Assembly: GCA_009929315.1 (NCBI GenBank)
Contig: SAAS01000002.1
Coordinates: forward strand, 186,001 to 250,000
Direction: 5' to 3'
DNA: 64,000 nucleotides
From: Clostridia bacterium
GTDB lineage: Bacteria > Bacillota > Clostridia > Oscillospirales > Oscillospiraceae
In this document: piece by piece, positions 7,120 to 15,907 of the stretch
How positions within the stretch are numbered: the first letter of the stretch is position 1
Layout of the letters: each line of letters begins with the position of its first letter
The notes under the pieces: generated by a model
What the model was told of the DNA's origin: nothing
Seen by the model: the letters and a program-made list of their open reading frames with translations, nothing else
Databases searched by the model: none
Translations under genes and position numbers: made by a program

Positions 7120-7689
7120 TTAAACAATAAACGGAGTTATCAGCTGCCAGAGGACTCCTACGGCTCCGCACAGCAAGATGGTCGCCATCGCACCGATTTT
7201 TTTCAATCGAAGCGCGATAAAGGCCAAAAGCGCCAGACCTGCCGCAAAAAAATCCGTTGAAGACAATAAAACCGCGCCATTTCCCCAGAGCGCCTCAACC
7301 ATCACATTGACCGCCGCGACAGTAATAAGTCCCACAACCGCGGGCTTAAGTCCGCTCAGAATATCTTGCATAACGGGCAGCTCTCCGTACCTTTTAAAAA
7401 CCCAAAAGAGAAAAGAAACTATGATAAACGGCGGCAGTGTAAAACCGAGTGTTGCAACGACCGCTCCTGCAAATCCGGCGACCTTCATGCCTACGAAGGA
7501 AGCCGAATTTATTGCAATCGGCCCCGGGGTAATTTGGGAAATCGTGAGAAGATCGGAAAATTCCGACATTGTAAGCCAGTGGTTTAATTCAACGCACTGC
7601 TCCTGAATCAGCGGAAGCGCCGCATAGCCGCCGCCGAAGGCGAGGGCTCCGATGGTACAAAAGCTTAAAAAAAGTTTGAGAAGTATCAC
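7120..7689 (-). CDS. Chromate transporter subunit (short CHR type), second of pair
   Basis: A 189-residue hydrophobic protein with the half-length CHR domain: CTIGALAFGGGYAALPLIQEQCV (residues 11-33), EFSDLLTISQITPGPIAINSASFVG (43-67) and a run of membrane helices to the C terminus. Short CHR proteins are made as pairs of opposite topology that replace the two halves of long ChrA. The ATG overlaps the stop of its partner (ATGA). The family exports chromate or related oxyanions by antiport, but in anaerobes the true substrate is often untested. Confidence 0.9.
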   Translation of the reverse strand: MILLKLFLSFCTIGALAFGGGYAALPLIQEQCVELNHWLTMSEFSDLLTISQITPGPIAINSASFVGMKVAGFAGAVVATLGFTLPPFIIVSFLFWVFKRYGELPVMQDILSGLKPAVVGLITVAAVNVMVEALWGNGAVLLSSTDFFAAGLALLAFIALRLKKIGAMATILLCGAVGVLWQLITPFIV

Positions 7690-8264
7690 AGGCTCTTCCC
7701 CCTTTTTTTCTTAAGTAAACCGAGGAGGACACCCAAAATACCGCAGGCGAGAATCACAAAAGCAACATTTACGTTAAAAAACCACGCGGCAACGAAGGCT
7801 CCGACCATGATAGCAATGTAAGGGGCGGATTCCTTCTTCATATAGGGCGCCGCCATACTCACGACTATATCTGCGATTACGGCTGTAATGCCCGCCTGCA
7901 TGCCGCGAAACGCCGCCGAAACAAAGCGATTATCACGAATCATCTCATAAAACACGCTTACAACCGAAAGTATGATGAGTGGAGGCAGCACTGTTCCGAA
8001 AAGAGTGCACAAAGCTCCCCCAAACCCCATCAGACGATAGCCCATCAAAACAGCGGAGTTGATTATCATCGCCCCGGGTGAGGACTGCCCAAGCGCTATA
8101 AGCTCGGTCAGTTCGTCTGTACTCATCCATTTGAGCTTGTCGACAAAGCGCTCCTTCATGAGCGAAATCATCACATAGCCGCCGCCGATAGTAAGCGCCG
8201 ATAGCATGAATGTGCTGGCAAAAAGCTTGAAATATGTCGGTTTTCCTTTGTTTTTTTCCAACAC
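7686..8264 (-). CDS. Chromate transporter subunit (short CHR type), first of pair
   Basis: A 192-residue CHR half with SALTIGGGYVMISLMKERFV, ELIALGQSSPGAMIINSAVLMGYR and five to six membrane helices; it ends in a basic tail (KKKRGKS). No ATG lies at the proper place. A GTG at 8264 is preceded by AAGGAAGG at 7 bases and gives a product beginning VLEKNKGKPTYFKLF, so I take that start. It is translationally coupled to the second CHR gene. Confidence 0.88.
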   Translation of the reverse strand: MLEKNKGKPTYFKLFASTFMLSALTIGGGYVMISLMKERFVDKLKWMSTDELTELIALGQSSPGAMIINSAVLMGYRLMGFGGALCTLFGTVLPPLIILSVVSVFYEMIRDNRFVSAAFRGMQAGITAVIADIVVSMAAPYMKKESAPYIAIMVGAFVAAWFFNVNVAFVILACGILGVLLGLLKKKRGKSL

Positions 8265-8288
8265 AGCACATCCTTCCTTAATATCAAA

Positions 8289-8335
8289 CGGCGGACAGGC
8301 GACTTTCGGGATTAGCCCGAAGCGACCGTCCGCCG
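8289..8335 (-). terminator. Long hairpin after the zinc-ribbon gene
   Basis: Outer arms CGGCGGAC / GTCCGCCG with further inner pairing (CGGG/CCCG). On the minus strand it is followed by TTTGAT, so it may end the zinc-ribbon transcript or partly separate it from the chromate genes. Confidence 0.5.
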
Positions 8336-8353
8336 GAAAATTGCTGTCTTTAT

Positions 8354-8953
8354 TTACCTTACTAAAACCTTGCACTGCGCCGCGGCACCGTAGCAGCGCG
8401 CAATTACGCTTGCCCACCCGGCTCCGACTGCCGTAACAACTCCGTTTTCATCAACCGTCAGTATGCTCTCGTCCGAGCTCGACCATTCGATTGCTCCCTC
8501 AACATCCAGCGGGTAAACTGTTGCGTCAAGAGCGGTGGTGTTGCCTATACTTGTTGCAAACTCCGTTTTTTCCTGCCCGAGGAAGGTAATTGTGACCGAT
8601 TCGACCGTCGGCGTGGGCGTGGGCGTTGCGGTGGGCGACGGAGAAGGCGTAAGAGTTTCCACCGCCGACGGAGAAGGCGCGGCGGTTTCATAGTCACCGT
8701 TTATAGTGCTCGTAATGAGGATAATCACCGCGATTATAACAGCCGCAACGAGACAGAGCCCGAGAATAAACTGCCATTGTGTATTCACCTCGGCTCTGGC
8801 GGCCGCCGTGGTTCCCTTTCGCACCGAATCACTTGACGAAGCCGTGCGAGCACTCTGTTTTTGCTGCCTTGCTCCGCAGTACGGGCAGTCAGCCCTTAAA
8901 ACCGAGTATTCCTGACCGCATTTGGGGCATATTGTCTTTTTTATCAGTCCCAT
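8354..8953 (-). CDS. Zinc-ribbon membrane protein with extracellular Ig-like (BIG2) domain
   Basis: A 199-residue protein. Residues 9-27 hold two CxxC knuckles (CPKCG, CPYCG), a zinc ribbon on the cytoplasmic side. One membrane helix follows at about 62-82. After it comes a Pro/Thr/Ser linker (TPSPSPTATPTPTPT), typical of wall-spanning spacers. The C-terminal 80 residues look like a bacterial Ig-like group 2 domain (LDATVYPLDVEGAIEWSSSDESILTVDENGVVTAVGAGWASVIA). The ATG at 8953 follows AAAGGGTGA; upstream in-frame codons lack a ribosome site. The function is unknown; a cell-surface adhesion or sensing role is only a guess. Confidence 0.8.
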   Translation of the reverse strand: MGLIKKTICPKCGQEYSVLRADCPYCGARQQKQSARTASSSDSVRKGTTAAARAEVNTQWQFILGLCLVAAVIIAVIILITSTINGDYETAAPSPSAVETLTPSPSPTATPTPTPTVESVTITFLGQEKTEFATSIGNTTALDATVYPLDVEGAIEWSSSDESILTVDENGVVTAVGAGWASVIARCYGAAAQCKVLVR

Positions 8954-9012
8954 TGCATGCTCACCCTTTCTGTCAATCAAAAACAACGCGTGAAACGTCG
9001 AATTCTGAGGAT

Positions 9013-9041
9013 ATGATACTACGTTTCCCAATAACAGTCAA
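9013..9041 (-). promoter_or_regulatory. Promoter of the zinc-ribbon/Ig-like gene
   Basis: Minus strand TTGACT (9041-9036), 17-bp spacer, TATCAT (9018-9013). Confidence 0.65.
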
Positions 9042-9126
9042 GCTTATTACCCCGGGCGAAAATACGCTTTCCATATTCACCTTCTTTCATACTACGCCTC
9101 GAAATAGAAAATATGTGCAATATTAC

Positions 9127-9155
9127 TTGCGCTTTTTTGTGAGGAATGCTATAAT
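9127..9155 (+). promoter_or_regulatory. Promoter of typA
   Basis: TTGCGC (9127-9132), 17-bp spacer, TATAAT (9150-9155), about 40 bp before the start codon region. Confidence 0.75.
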
Positions 9156-9204
9156 ACATTTTTGTGAATAATTAGAGAACAATTTGATGAAAAGTGGAGA
9201 TACA

Positions 9205-11019
9205 GTGAATAATATCAGAAACGTCGCAATAATTGCCCACGTCGATCACGGTAAAACAACTCTTGTGGATGAGCTTCTTTCGCAGAGCGGAACATTCAGA
9301 GAAAATCAAGCCGTGCAGGAGCGTGTTATGGACTCCGGCGACCTTGAGCGTGAGCGCGGAATTACAATACTTGCAAAAAATACGGCAGTCCATTACAAGG
9401 GCTGCAAAATAAATATCGTTGACACCCCGGGTCACGCGGACTTCGGCGGTGAGGTTGAGCGTATTCTCAAAATGGTCAACAGCGTCATCCTCCTTGTCGA
9501 CGCGGCGGAGGGACCCATGCCCCAGACGCGCTTTGTTCTGGGAAGAGCGCTTGAGCTTGGTCACAAGGTCATTGTCGTCATCAACAAAATTGACCGCCCA
9601 GACCAGAGAATTTACGAGGTCATCGACGAGTGCCTTGAGCTTCTCATGGATCTCGACGCAACTGACGAACAGCTTGATTCCCCCACTCTGTTTTGCTCGG
9701 CAAGGCAGGGTATCTGCTCTCTTACACCCGACAATCTCGGAACGGATCTAAGCCCGCTCTTCGATACGATTATCGACTACATCCCCACACCCGAACAGGA
9801 TACGGAAGCTCCGCTGCAAATGCTTGTTTCGGCTATCGATTACAACGAATATGTGGGACGTATCGCAATCGGACGTATAGAGCGCGGAGTAATAACCCAG
9901 AATCAGGAGATTACGGTCTGCGATTATCACGGCGAAAGAGCTCCGAAAAAAGCAAAAGCTGTCAACCTCTACGAATTTGAGGGACTTGCCAAGGTCGCCG
10001 TTGAATCCGCCTCGGCGGGCAGCATTATCGCCCTTTCCGGTATCGGCGACATCACCATAGGCGACACAATTTGCGCCTCAAGCTGTGTGGAGCCGCTTCC
10101 CTTCGGAAAAATCACCGCACCCACAATTGAAATGACCTTCGCCGTCAACGACAGTCCCTTCGCAGGAAAAGAAGGGCAGTTTGTAACCACCCGTCAGATT
10201 CGCGACAGACTTATGCGCGAAACGCTAAAGGATGTTTCGCTTCACGTTAACCCCATTGAAAACAGCGATGCTTTCAATGTCGCCGGACGCGGCGAAATGC
10301 ACCTATCCATCCTCATCGAAACCATGCGCCGCGAGGGCTATGAGTTTCAGGTTTCCCCTCCCCGCGTTCTCATGGAGGAGCAGGGCGGCGTTATGTGCGA
10401 GCCGATGGAGCGCGTAATCGCCGATGTTCCCGAAAACGCAGTCGGCGCCGTTATTGACAAGCTTTCCTCGCGCCGCGGCGACTTTATTCAGATGAACCCC
10501 GTCGGCAACCGCATGAAGCTTGAGTTTCTAGTACCCTCAAGAGGTCTTTTCGGCTACCGCAACGAATTTTTAACCGACACCCGCGGCGAGGGTATACTCG
10601 CCTCCGTTTTCGACAGCTATGCCCCCATGAAGGGCGAGGTCACAAGGCGAAGCACAGGCTCGCTTATCTCCTTTGAAACAGGCGAATCTGTGGGTTACGG
10701 TCTTTTTAACGCGCAGGACCGCGGCGCGCTGTTTATCGGCGCCGGCGTTCCGGTTTACGCCGGCATGGTCGTCGGCAGCTGTCCGAAAAGCGAGGACATT
10801 GTCGTAAACGTGTGCAGAAAAAAGCAGCTCACAAATACCCGTGCCTCAGGCAGCGACGAGGCTCTGCGCCTCATACCGCCCCGCCAAATGAGCCTTGAAC
10901 AGTGCATGGAATTTCTTGCCGACGACGAGCTTTTGGAGGTCACTCCCAAGAGCTTGCGTATAAGAAAGAGGATTCTTGACCACGGCATGCGCATGAAGAC
11001 TGTCATGAAAAACAAATAA
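9205..11019 (+). CDS. typA: Translational GTPase TypA/BipA
   Basis: Ribosome-associated GTPase of the EF-G family that helps 50S assembly and stress adaptation. The G domain shows AHVDHGKTTLVD (G1), RGITI (G2), DTPGHADF (G3) and NKID (G4), followed by domains II, III, V and the BipA-specific C-terminal domain. The start is uncertain: GTG at 9205 has GGAG 5 bases upstream and gives VNNIRNVAIIAHVDHG, close to the family start. An ATG at 9187 (six codons earlier) has no clear ribosome site. Length of about 604 residues is normal. Confidence 0.95.
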   Translation: MNNIRNVAIIAHVDHGKTTLVDELLSQSGTFRENQAVQERVMDSGDLERERGITILAKNTAVHYKGCKINIVDTPGHADFGGEVERILKMVNSVILLVDAAEGPMPQTRFVLGRALELGHKVIVVINKIDRPDQRIYEVIDECLELLMDLDATDEQLDSPTLFCSARQGICSLTPDNLGTDLSPLFDTIIDYIPTPEQDTEAPLQMLVSAIDYNEYVGRIAIGRIERGVITQNQEITVCDYHGERAPKKAKAVNLYEFEGLAKVAVESASAGSIIALSGIGDITIGDTICASSCVEPLPFGKITAPTIEMTFAVNDSPFAGKEGQFVTTRQIRDRLMRETLKDVSLHVNPIENSDAFNVAGRGEMHLSILIETMRREGYEFQVSPPRVLMEEQGGVMCEPMERVIADVPENAVGAVIDKLSSRRGDFIQMNPVGNRMKLEFLVPSRGLFGYRNEFLTDTRGEGILASVFDSYAPMKGEVTRRSTGSLISFETGESVGYGLFNAQDRGALFIGAGVPVYAGMVVGSCPKSEDIVVNVCRKKQLTNTRASGSDEALRLIPPRQMSLEQCMEFLADDELLEVTPKSLRIRKRILDHGMRMKTVMKNK

Positions 11020-11053
11020 GGGCTATATTTGACAAGGAAAACCAAACTTCTTC

Positions 11054-11082
11054 TTTACAAACCACAACTCCTGTGATAAACT
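11054..11082 (+). promoter_or_regulatory. Likely promoter of rpsO
   Basis: TTTACA (11054-11059), 17-bp spacer, TAAACT (11077-11082), leaving a leader of about 100 bases. Confidence 0.55.
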
Positions 11083-11107
11083 TTTATAGCTTTAGCCCCT
11101 TTGCTTA

Positions 11108-11175
11108 GTTTTGGGATTCAGCCGAGAAACGGCGCCTTTCCCGCCCACTACTCAGCCTGCGGGCATGGATAAAAC
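11108..11175 (+). promoter_or_regulatory. Structured rpsO leader (possible S15 autoregulatory RNA)
   Basis: The 5' untranslated region can fold as a three-way junction: GTTTT (11108-11112) pairs with AAAAC (11171-11175), enclosing hairpins GCCG/CGGC (11121-11133) and CCCGC/GCGGG (11140-11163). The closing stem ends next to the ribosome site AAAGGAG. S15 is known to bind three-way junctions and to control its own mRNA through different leader structures in different phyla; that this one does so is inferred. Confidence 0.5.
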
Positions 11176-11192
11176 GAAAGGAGATCATTATT

Positions 11193-11459
11193 ATGATCAC
11201 AAAAGTACAGAAAACCTCAGTTATTGAATCAAACCGCACTCACGAAACCGACACAGGCTCGCCCGAGGTTCAGATTGCAATTCTGACAGAGCGCATCAGC
11301 CAGCTCACCGAGCACCTGAAGGTTCACAAGAAGGACAACCACAGCCGTCAGGGTCTTTTCCTTATGATCGGTCAGCGCCGCCGCCTTCTGGACTATCTCA
11401 TGCGCAAGGACATTGAGCGTTACCGTGCCTGCATTGCAAAGCTCGGAATCAGAAAATAA
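11193..11459 (+). CDS. rpsO: 30S ribosomal protein S15
   Basis: An 88-residue protein of normal S15 length. It shows the family signatures [38 protein letters not shown] and RRRLLDYL. It binds 16S rRNA early in small-subunit assembly. The ATG is preceded by AAAGGAGATC. As in many bacteria it precedes pnp, here with a terminator between them, so partial read-through or separate promoters must be considered. Confidence 0.98.
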   Translation: MITKVQKTSVIESNRTHETDTGSPEVQIAILTERISQLTEHLKVHKKDNHSRQGLFLMIGQRRRLLDYLMRKDIERYRACIAKLGIRK

Positions 11460-11474
11460 CACGAACACAATACA

Positions 11475-11510
11475 GGGGCTGTTTCGCGTACTATCGAAAC
11501 AGCCCCCTTA
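11475..11510 (+). terminator. Terminator between rpsO and pnp
   Basis: A 12-bp perfect stem GGGGCTGTTTCG / CGAAACAGCCCC with an 8-base loop; the T-run is short (CCTTA), so it may be leaky. Confidence 0.7.
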
Positions 11511-11635
11511 TGCGGTTTTACGCATAAATTCTCGCAGCTCGATAAAGCCCTGCATTTTGATATTAGAGGTCATTTCGACCATAATATAAAGACAGACAAA
11601 ATTGAAGTAAAATCGCGGAGTGCCGCCTTTAGCAG

Positions 11636-11687
11636 TTGAAAATGCGCTTATCCCCCTCATCGGAAGCGGAGATAAACCTGTTTTCAA
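11636..11687 (+). promoter_or_regulatory. Long interrupted hairpin in the pnp leader
   Basis: TTGAAAA (11636-11642) pairs with TTTTCAA (11681-11687) and, inside, TTATC (11648-11652) with GATAA (11671-11675). It lies 54 bases before the pnp ATG. E. coli pnp is autoregulated through an RNase III-cut leader hairpin; a similar role here is inference. Confidence 0.42.
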
Positions 11688-11741
11688 ATGTTAAAGGATA
11701 TGGCTCCGCACACAGGGATTAGTCCCGAAAGGAGCAAACAA

Positions 11742-13874
11742 ATGATTATACAGAAAAAAGAGTTCTCAAACGTCCGCCGCTATGAAACCACCTTTGCAGG
11801 CCGCCCTCTCTCCTTTGAGACAGGAAAGCTCTGCGAGCTGTGCAACTCCTCCGTTCTCACAAAGTACGGTGAAACCACCGTTTTGGTCAACGTAACCGCT
11901 TCCGCAAAGCCCCGTGACGGAATCGATTTTTTCCCGCTCTCCGTCGACTTTGAAGAAAAGCTTTACGCAGTCGGCCGTATTCCCGGCAGCTTCATGCGCC
12001 GCGAGTCCCGCCCCTCTCTCCCCGCAGTTCTCGCCTCCCGCATGATTGACCGTCCCATGCGCCCGCTCTTCCCCTATGACCTGCGCAATGACGTTGTCAT
12101 TTCCTGCACTGTGCTCTCCGTTGACCACGACTGCTCGCCCGAAATCACAGCGATGATAGGCGCAGGCGCAGCGGTTGCAATTTCCGACGTTCCCTTTAAC
12201 GGACCCGTCGCGGGCATTGCCCTCGGCTGGGACGGGGAAAACTTCCTGTTTAACCCCACAAAGGCTGAGCGTGAGCGCAGCAAGATGAACGTCACGGTTA
12301 CCGCGACCCACAAAAAGGTTGTTATGATTGAAGCCGGCGGCGACGAGATTCCCGACGACGTTATGTATGACGGCATAGTCGCCGCCCACAACGAAATTCA
12401 GACCGTACTCGACCTCATCGACAAGATGGTTGCCGACATCGGCAAGGAAAAATTCACCTATGAGCACGCCGCTTTTGATACGGCGCTTTTCGATACTCTC
12501 TGTGCCAACGAAATGGAAGGCATGAGATACTGCATGGACACTGACGACAAGAATGTCCGTGAGGTTCGTGTCAACGAGTGGGTCGACAAGGTCACCGAGA
12601 AATACGGCGAGCAGTTCCCCGACATGGGCAAATATATGGAAGAAATTCTCTACCGTATTCAGAAAAAGGTCGTCAAGGCTTGGCTTCTGGCAGGCAAGCG
12701 TGTCGACGGACGCGCGATGAACGAAATCCGTCCGCTTGCGGCGGAGGTCGGAGTTCTGCCCAAGGTTCACGGCTCGGGTCTTTTCACCAGAGGACAGACA
12801 CAGGTTCTCACCGTGGCAACTCTCGCCACCATCGATATGGAACAGAAGCTTGACACCATCTGGGAAGAGGAGTCCAAGCGCTTCATGCACCACTACAACT
12901 TCCCCTCCTACTCCGTCGGAGAAGCCAGAGGAAGCCGCTCTACAAACCGCCGCGAATTTGGACACGGAGCTCTTGCCGAAAAGGCTCTTGATGCCGTTAT
13001 CCCCTCCATTGAAGATTTCCCGTACGCTATCCGCCTCGTATCCGAGGTTTTGTCCTCGAACGGCAGCACCTCACAGGGCAGTATCTGCGGCAGCACCCTC
13101 GCTCTCATGGACGCGGGCGTTCCCATAAAGGCACCCGTTGCCGGTATCTCCTGCGGCCTAATTCAGGACGACAACGGCGGCTTCACCACCTTTATCGACA
13201 TTCAGGGCGTTGAAGACTTCCACGGCGAAATGGACTTTAAGGTCGCCGGTACGAAAAAGGGCATTACCGCCATTCAGATGGACCTTAAGAACGACGGTCT
13301 TTCCCACGAAATCATCAAAAACGCCCTTGACATCACCAAGGAAGCGCGTTACCAGATTCTTGACGAGATTATGCTCCCCTGCATTGCCGAGCCTCGTGCG
13401 GAGGTTGCCGAAACCGCTCCCAAAATGCTCACAATGAAGGTCGCCATTGATAAAATCCGCGAGGTCATCGGCTCCGGCGGCAAGGTCATCCAGAAGATTA
13501 CCGCCGACACCGGCTGCAAAATTGACATTGAGGACGACGGCACAATCTATATCGCAAGCCCCGACATCAATGCCTGCAAGCAGGCGAAGGCGATTATCGA
13601 TAACATCGTGTTCGTTCCCGAGGTCGGCAAGATGTATTACGGCAAGGTCGTGCGCATCATCCCCATCGGAGCCTTCATCGAAATGGTTCCCGGCAAGGAC
13701 GGAATGTGCCACATCAAGGATTTGGAGAATAAGCGCACCGAGAAGGTTGAGGATGTTCTCAACATCGGTGACATGACTTGGGTTAAGGTTGTTGAGGTCG
13801 ACGAGCGCGGCAGAATCAATCTGTCCCGCAAGGAAGCTCTGAAGGACCGCGAAGCGCTGGGTCTTACGGACTAG
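11742..13874 (+). CDS. pnp: Polyribonucleotide nucleotidyltransferase (PNPase)
   Basis: Phosphorolytic 3'-5' exoribonuclease of the mRNA decay machinery, 710 residues. Two RNase PH domains are visible (GKLCELCNSSVLTKYGETTVLV near the start; FTRGQTQVLTVATL and FPSYSVGEARGSRSTNRREFGHGALAEKAL in the second), then a KH domain (IREVIGSGGKVIQKI) and an S1 domain (GKVVRIIPIGAFIEMVPGKDGMCHI). The ATG at 11742 has the ribosome site AAAGGAGC; the in-frame TTG 54 bases upstream sits in the leader hairpin and is not used. Confidence 0.97.
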   Translation: MIIQKKEFSNVRRYETTFAGRPLSFETGKLCELCNSSVLTKYGETTVLVNVTASAKPRDGIDFFPLSVDFEEKLYAVGRIPGSFMRRESRPSLPAVLASRMIDRPMRPLFPYDLRNDVVISCTVLSVDHDCSPEITAMIGAGAAVAISDVPFNGPVAGIALGWDGENFLFNPTKAERERSKMNVTVTATHKKVVMIEAGGDEIPDDVMYDGIVAAHNEIQTVLDLIDKMVADIGKEKFTYEHAAFDTALFDTLCANEMEGMRYCMDTDDKNVREVRVNEWVDKVTEKYGEQFPDMGKYMEEILYRIQKKVVKAWLLAGKRVDGRAMNEIRPLAAEVGVLPKVHGSGLFTRGQTQVLTVATLATIDMEQKLDTIWEEESKRFMHHYNFPSYSVGEARGSRSTNRREFGHGALAEKALDAVIPSIEDFPYAIRLVSEVLSSNGSTSQGSICGSTLALMDAGVPIKAPVAGISCGLIQDDNGGFTTFIDIQGVEDFHGEMDFKVAGTKKGITAIQMDLKNDGLSHEIIKNALDITKEARYQILDEIMLPCIAEPRAEVAETAPKMLTMKVAIDKIREVIGSGGKVIQKITADTGCKIDIEDDGTIYIASPDINACKQAKAIIDNIVFVPEVGKMYYGKVVRIIPIGAFIEMVPGKDGMCHIKDLENKRTEKVEDVLNIGDMTWVKVVEVDERGRINLSRKEALKDREALGLTD

Positions 13875-13892
13875 TACAATAAAACTATAATA

Positions 13893-13927
13893 ATCGGGGC
13901 GGGACTATCCCCGCCCCGATACTTTTT
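13893..13927 (+). terminator. Terminator of pnp
   Basis: 11-bp GC-rich stem ATCGGGGCGGG / CCCGCCCCGAT, 6-base loop, then ACTTTTT. Confidence 0.9.
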
Positions 13928-13940
13928 GGGAGAATTCCTT

Positions 13941-15188
13941 ATGCATGAAATTATTAAGCTATCGAACGGTGTTCGTATAATATGCGAAAAGATTCCCTAT
14001 GTTCGCTCCGCCGCGGTGGGTATTTTTATCGATGTCGGCTCGAGAGATGAGGCCCCCCTGCAAAGCGGAAGCGCCCACTTCATCGAGCACATGCTCTTTA
14101 AGCGCAGCTCAAAGCACTCCGCCGCGGAGCTTGCCTTTGCAATGGACGCTATCGGCGGGCAGATAAACGCCTACACCACGCGCGAAAACACCTGTTTTTA
14201 CGCAAGGGTGCTTGACACGCATCTTGACACCGCCATTGAACTTCTCGCCGAGATGTTTTTTGACTGCGCCTTTGACGAAGCGGAAACGGACAGCGAGCGC
14301 GGTGTTATTCTTGAAGAAATCGGCATGTACGAGGACACTCCCGACGACGCCTGCTATGAAAAACTGATGAGCGGCTGCTATAAAGGCGCTTTGGGGCGTC
14401 CCGTTCTGGGCAAGCCGAAAACCCTTGCGAAAATGTCAGGCGAAAGCCTTCGCTCTTTCAAAGAGAGCCACTATACCGCAGGCAACATCATCATCTCGCT
14501 GTGCGGCAACTACGAAAGCTCCCACCTTGAACATATTAAAGAGCTGTTTTCCGGAATGGAGAAGTCAAGACATAAGAGCACGCGCCGCGCCGAATACGGC
14601 ACGCATATCGCGGTGCGCCGTAAAAAAACAGAGCAAAATCAGTTCTGCCTTGCTTTCCCTTCGAGCGGCGTTATAAGCGACGAGCGCTTCGCGCTGAATC
14701 TTCTGACAACCGTTCTGGGCGGCGGCGTTTCCTCACGGCTTTTCCAGAATATCCGCGAAAAATACGGGCTGTGCTATTCCATTTTTGCCTTCCAGTCCAC
14801 CTTTAAGGACACGGGTCTTCTGTCCGTGGCGACAGCCGTTAATAAGGAAACCGAGCAAAAAACTCTCGGTCTTATCGGCGATGAACTCAGGCTTTTCGCT
14901 GACAAGGGTGTGACCGAAGAGGAACTCGGCAGGGCGAGAGAGCAGGCAAAGTCCTCGCTTGTCATGAGCCTTGAATCCACAAATTCCCGTATGCTGAAAA
15001 TGGGAAACTCCCTGATGGCGCTGGGAAAATGCCTGTCGCCGGACGAGCTCATCGCGCGTTACGACGCTGTGACGAGCAGCCAGATAAACGAGCTTGCGAG
15101 GGAGCGCTTTGACTTTTCGCAAATGTCGCTCTCGGCGCTCGGCAAAACCGCGGACGCGGAGACCTATACAAAGGCTCTCGGGCTGTAA
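13941..15188 (+). CDS. M16-family zinc peptidase (processing-peptidase-like)
   Basis: A 415-residue M16B-type peptidase related to mitochondrial processing peptidase and to B. subtilis MlpA/YmxG, which also follows pnp. The inverted zinc motif HFIEH (HxxEH) sits at about residues 49-53, with the third ligand expected near ERGVILEEIGMYEDTPDD. The C-terminal half carries the R/Y substrate loop typical of the family (GLCYSI). The ATG at 13941 follows GGGAG. Single-chain M16B enzymes usually act as homodimers; the substrate is unknown. Confidence 0.92.
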   Translation: MHEIIKLSNGVRIICEKIPYVRSAAVGIFIDVGSRDEAPLQSGSAHFIEHMLFKRSSKHSAAELAFAMDAIGGQINAYTTRENTCFYARVLDTHLDTAIELLAEMFFDCAFDEAETDSERGVILEEIGMYEDTPDDACYEKLMSGCYKGALGRPVLGKPKTLAKMSGESLRSFKESHYTAGNIIISLCGNYESSHLEHIKELFSGMEKSRHKSTRRAEYGTHIAVRRKKTEQNQFCLAFPSSGVISDERFALNLLTTVLGGGVSSRLFQNIREKYGLCYSIFAFQSTFKDTGLLSVATAVNKETEQKTLGLIGDELRLFADKGVTEEELGRAREQAKSSLVMSLESTNSRMLKMGNSLMALGKCLSPDELIARYDAVTSSQINELARERFDFSQMSLSALGKTADAETYTKALGL

Positions 15189-15194
15189 ATACAG

Positions 15195-15226
15195 AGCGGC
15201 ATCCGAAATCGGATGCCGCTTTTTAT
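15195..15226. terminator. Terminator between the M16 peptidase and MBL genes
   Basis: Stem AGCGGCATCCG / CGGATGCCGCT, 4-base loop, TTTTT on the + strand. The convergent minus-strand gene may also use it. Confidence 0.88.
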
Positions 15227-15236
15227 TATCAGTCTT

Positions 15237-15848
15237 TTATTCGTCGAGCGCCTGCCTCATGAAATAGTTGTTCCTGCGTTCTCTTTCAAGTGAAGTTGCC
15301 TCCATGTGTCCGGGATAAACCTCGTAATCGCCGCTGAGGTCATAGAGCTTTTTAAGCGATTTCATCATGTCCTTCCCGCTGCAGCCCGGAAAATCCGTGC
15401 GTCCGCAGGAATCCTTGAAAAGCGTATCGCCCGTGAAAAGCGCCTCACCGCACAGGAAGCTAACGCTTCCCTCGGAGTGTCCCGGTGTTTCGATAACCTC
15501 AAATACGAGCGAGCCGACTGAAAACTGATCGCCCTCGCCGAAAAACACCGTACCCTTTGGCGGTGCGTATTTAAAGCCCATTTCCGTTATGTTTTTTCGG
15601 ACATCCTTACGGCTCATGCAGACCGTGGCTCCCGTCTCCTTTGCAACATCCTCAACTGCTCCCGTATGGTCGAAGTGTCCGTGGGTGAGAAGAATATAGC
15701 GGCACTTGAGCTTGTTTTCCTCAAGATAATGCATAATCGTGTTGGCTTGCGCACCCGGGTCAATAACGGCGCACTCAAGCGTATTTTCGTCGGTAACAAT
15801 ATAACAATTTGTCTGAACATGGCCTAAAGTGAAAGATTTTATAAGCAT
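15237..15848 (-). CDS. MBL-fold metallo-hydrolase (glyoxalase II-like)
   Basis: A 203-residue metallo-beta-lactamase-fold protein. The metal motif HGHFDH (THGHFDHTG) is at about residues 55-60; downstream ligands are visible in ETPGHSEGSVSFL, FTGDTLF and YPGHMEATSL. The length fits the short YcbL/GloB-like hydrolases that often sit beside relA and dtd in Firmicutes. Start ATG is preceded by AGGAGG. It probably hydrolyses thioesters; the true substrate cannot be told from sequence. Confidence 0.88.
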   Translation of the reverse strand: MLIKSFTLGHVQTNCYIVTDENTLECAVIDPGAQANTIMHYLEENKLKCRYILLTHGHFDHTGAVEDVAKETGATVCMSRKDVRKNITEMGFKYAPPKGTVFFGEGDQFSVGSLVFEVIETPGHSEGSVSFLCGEALFTGDTLFKDSCGRTDFPGCSGKDMMKSLKKLYDLSGDYEVYPGHMEATSLERERRNNYFMRQALDE

Positions 15849-15907
15849 TGTGTGCCTCCTATTTAATCATAAAATACGTTAATTTCAATATTAATCCGCT
15901 GTTTTCT

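Noticed and set aside
11766-12965. 399-residue minus-strand frame opposite pnp
   Set aside because: Antisense shadow of a strongly biased coding region; no ribosome site and no protein family features.
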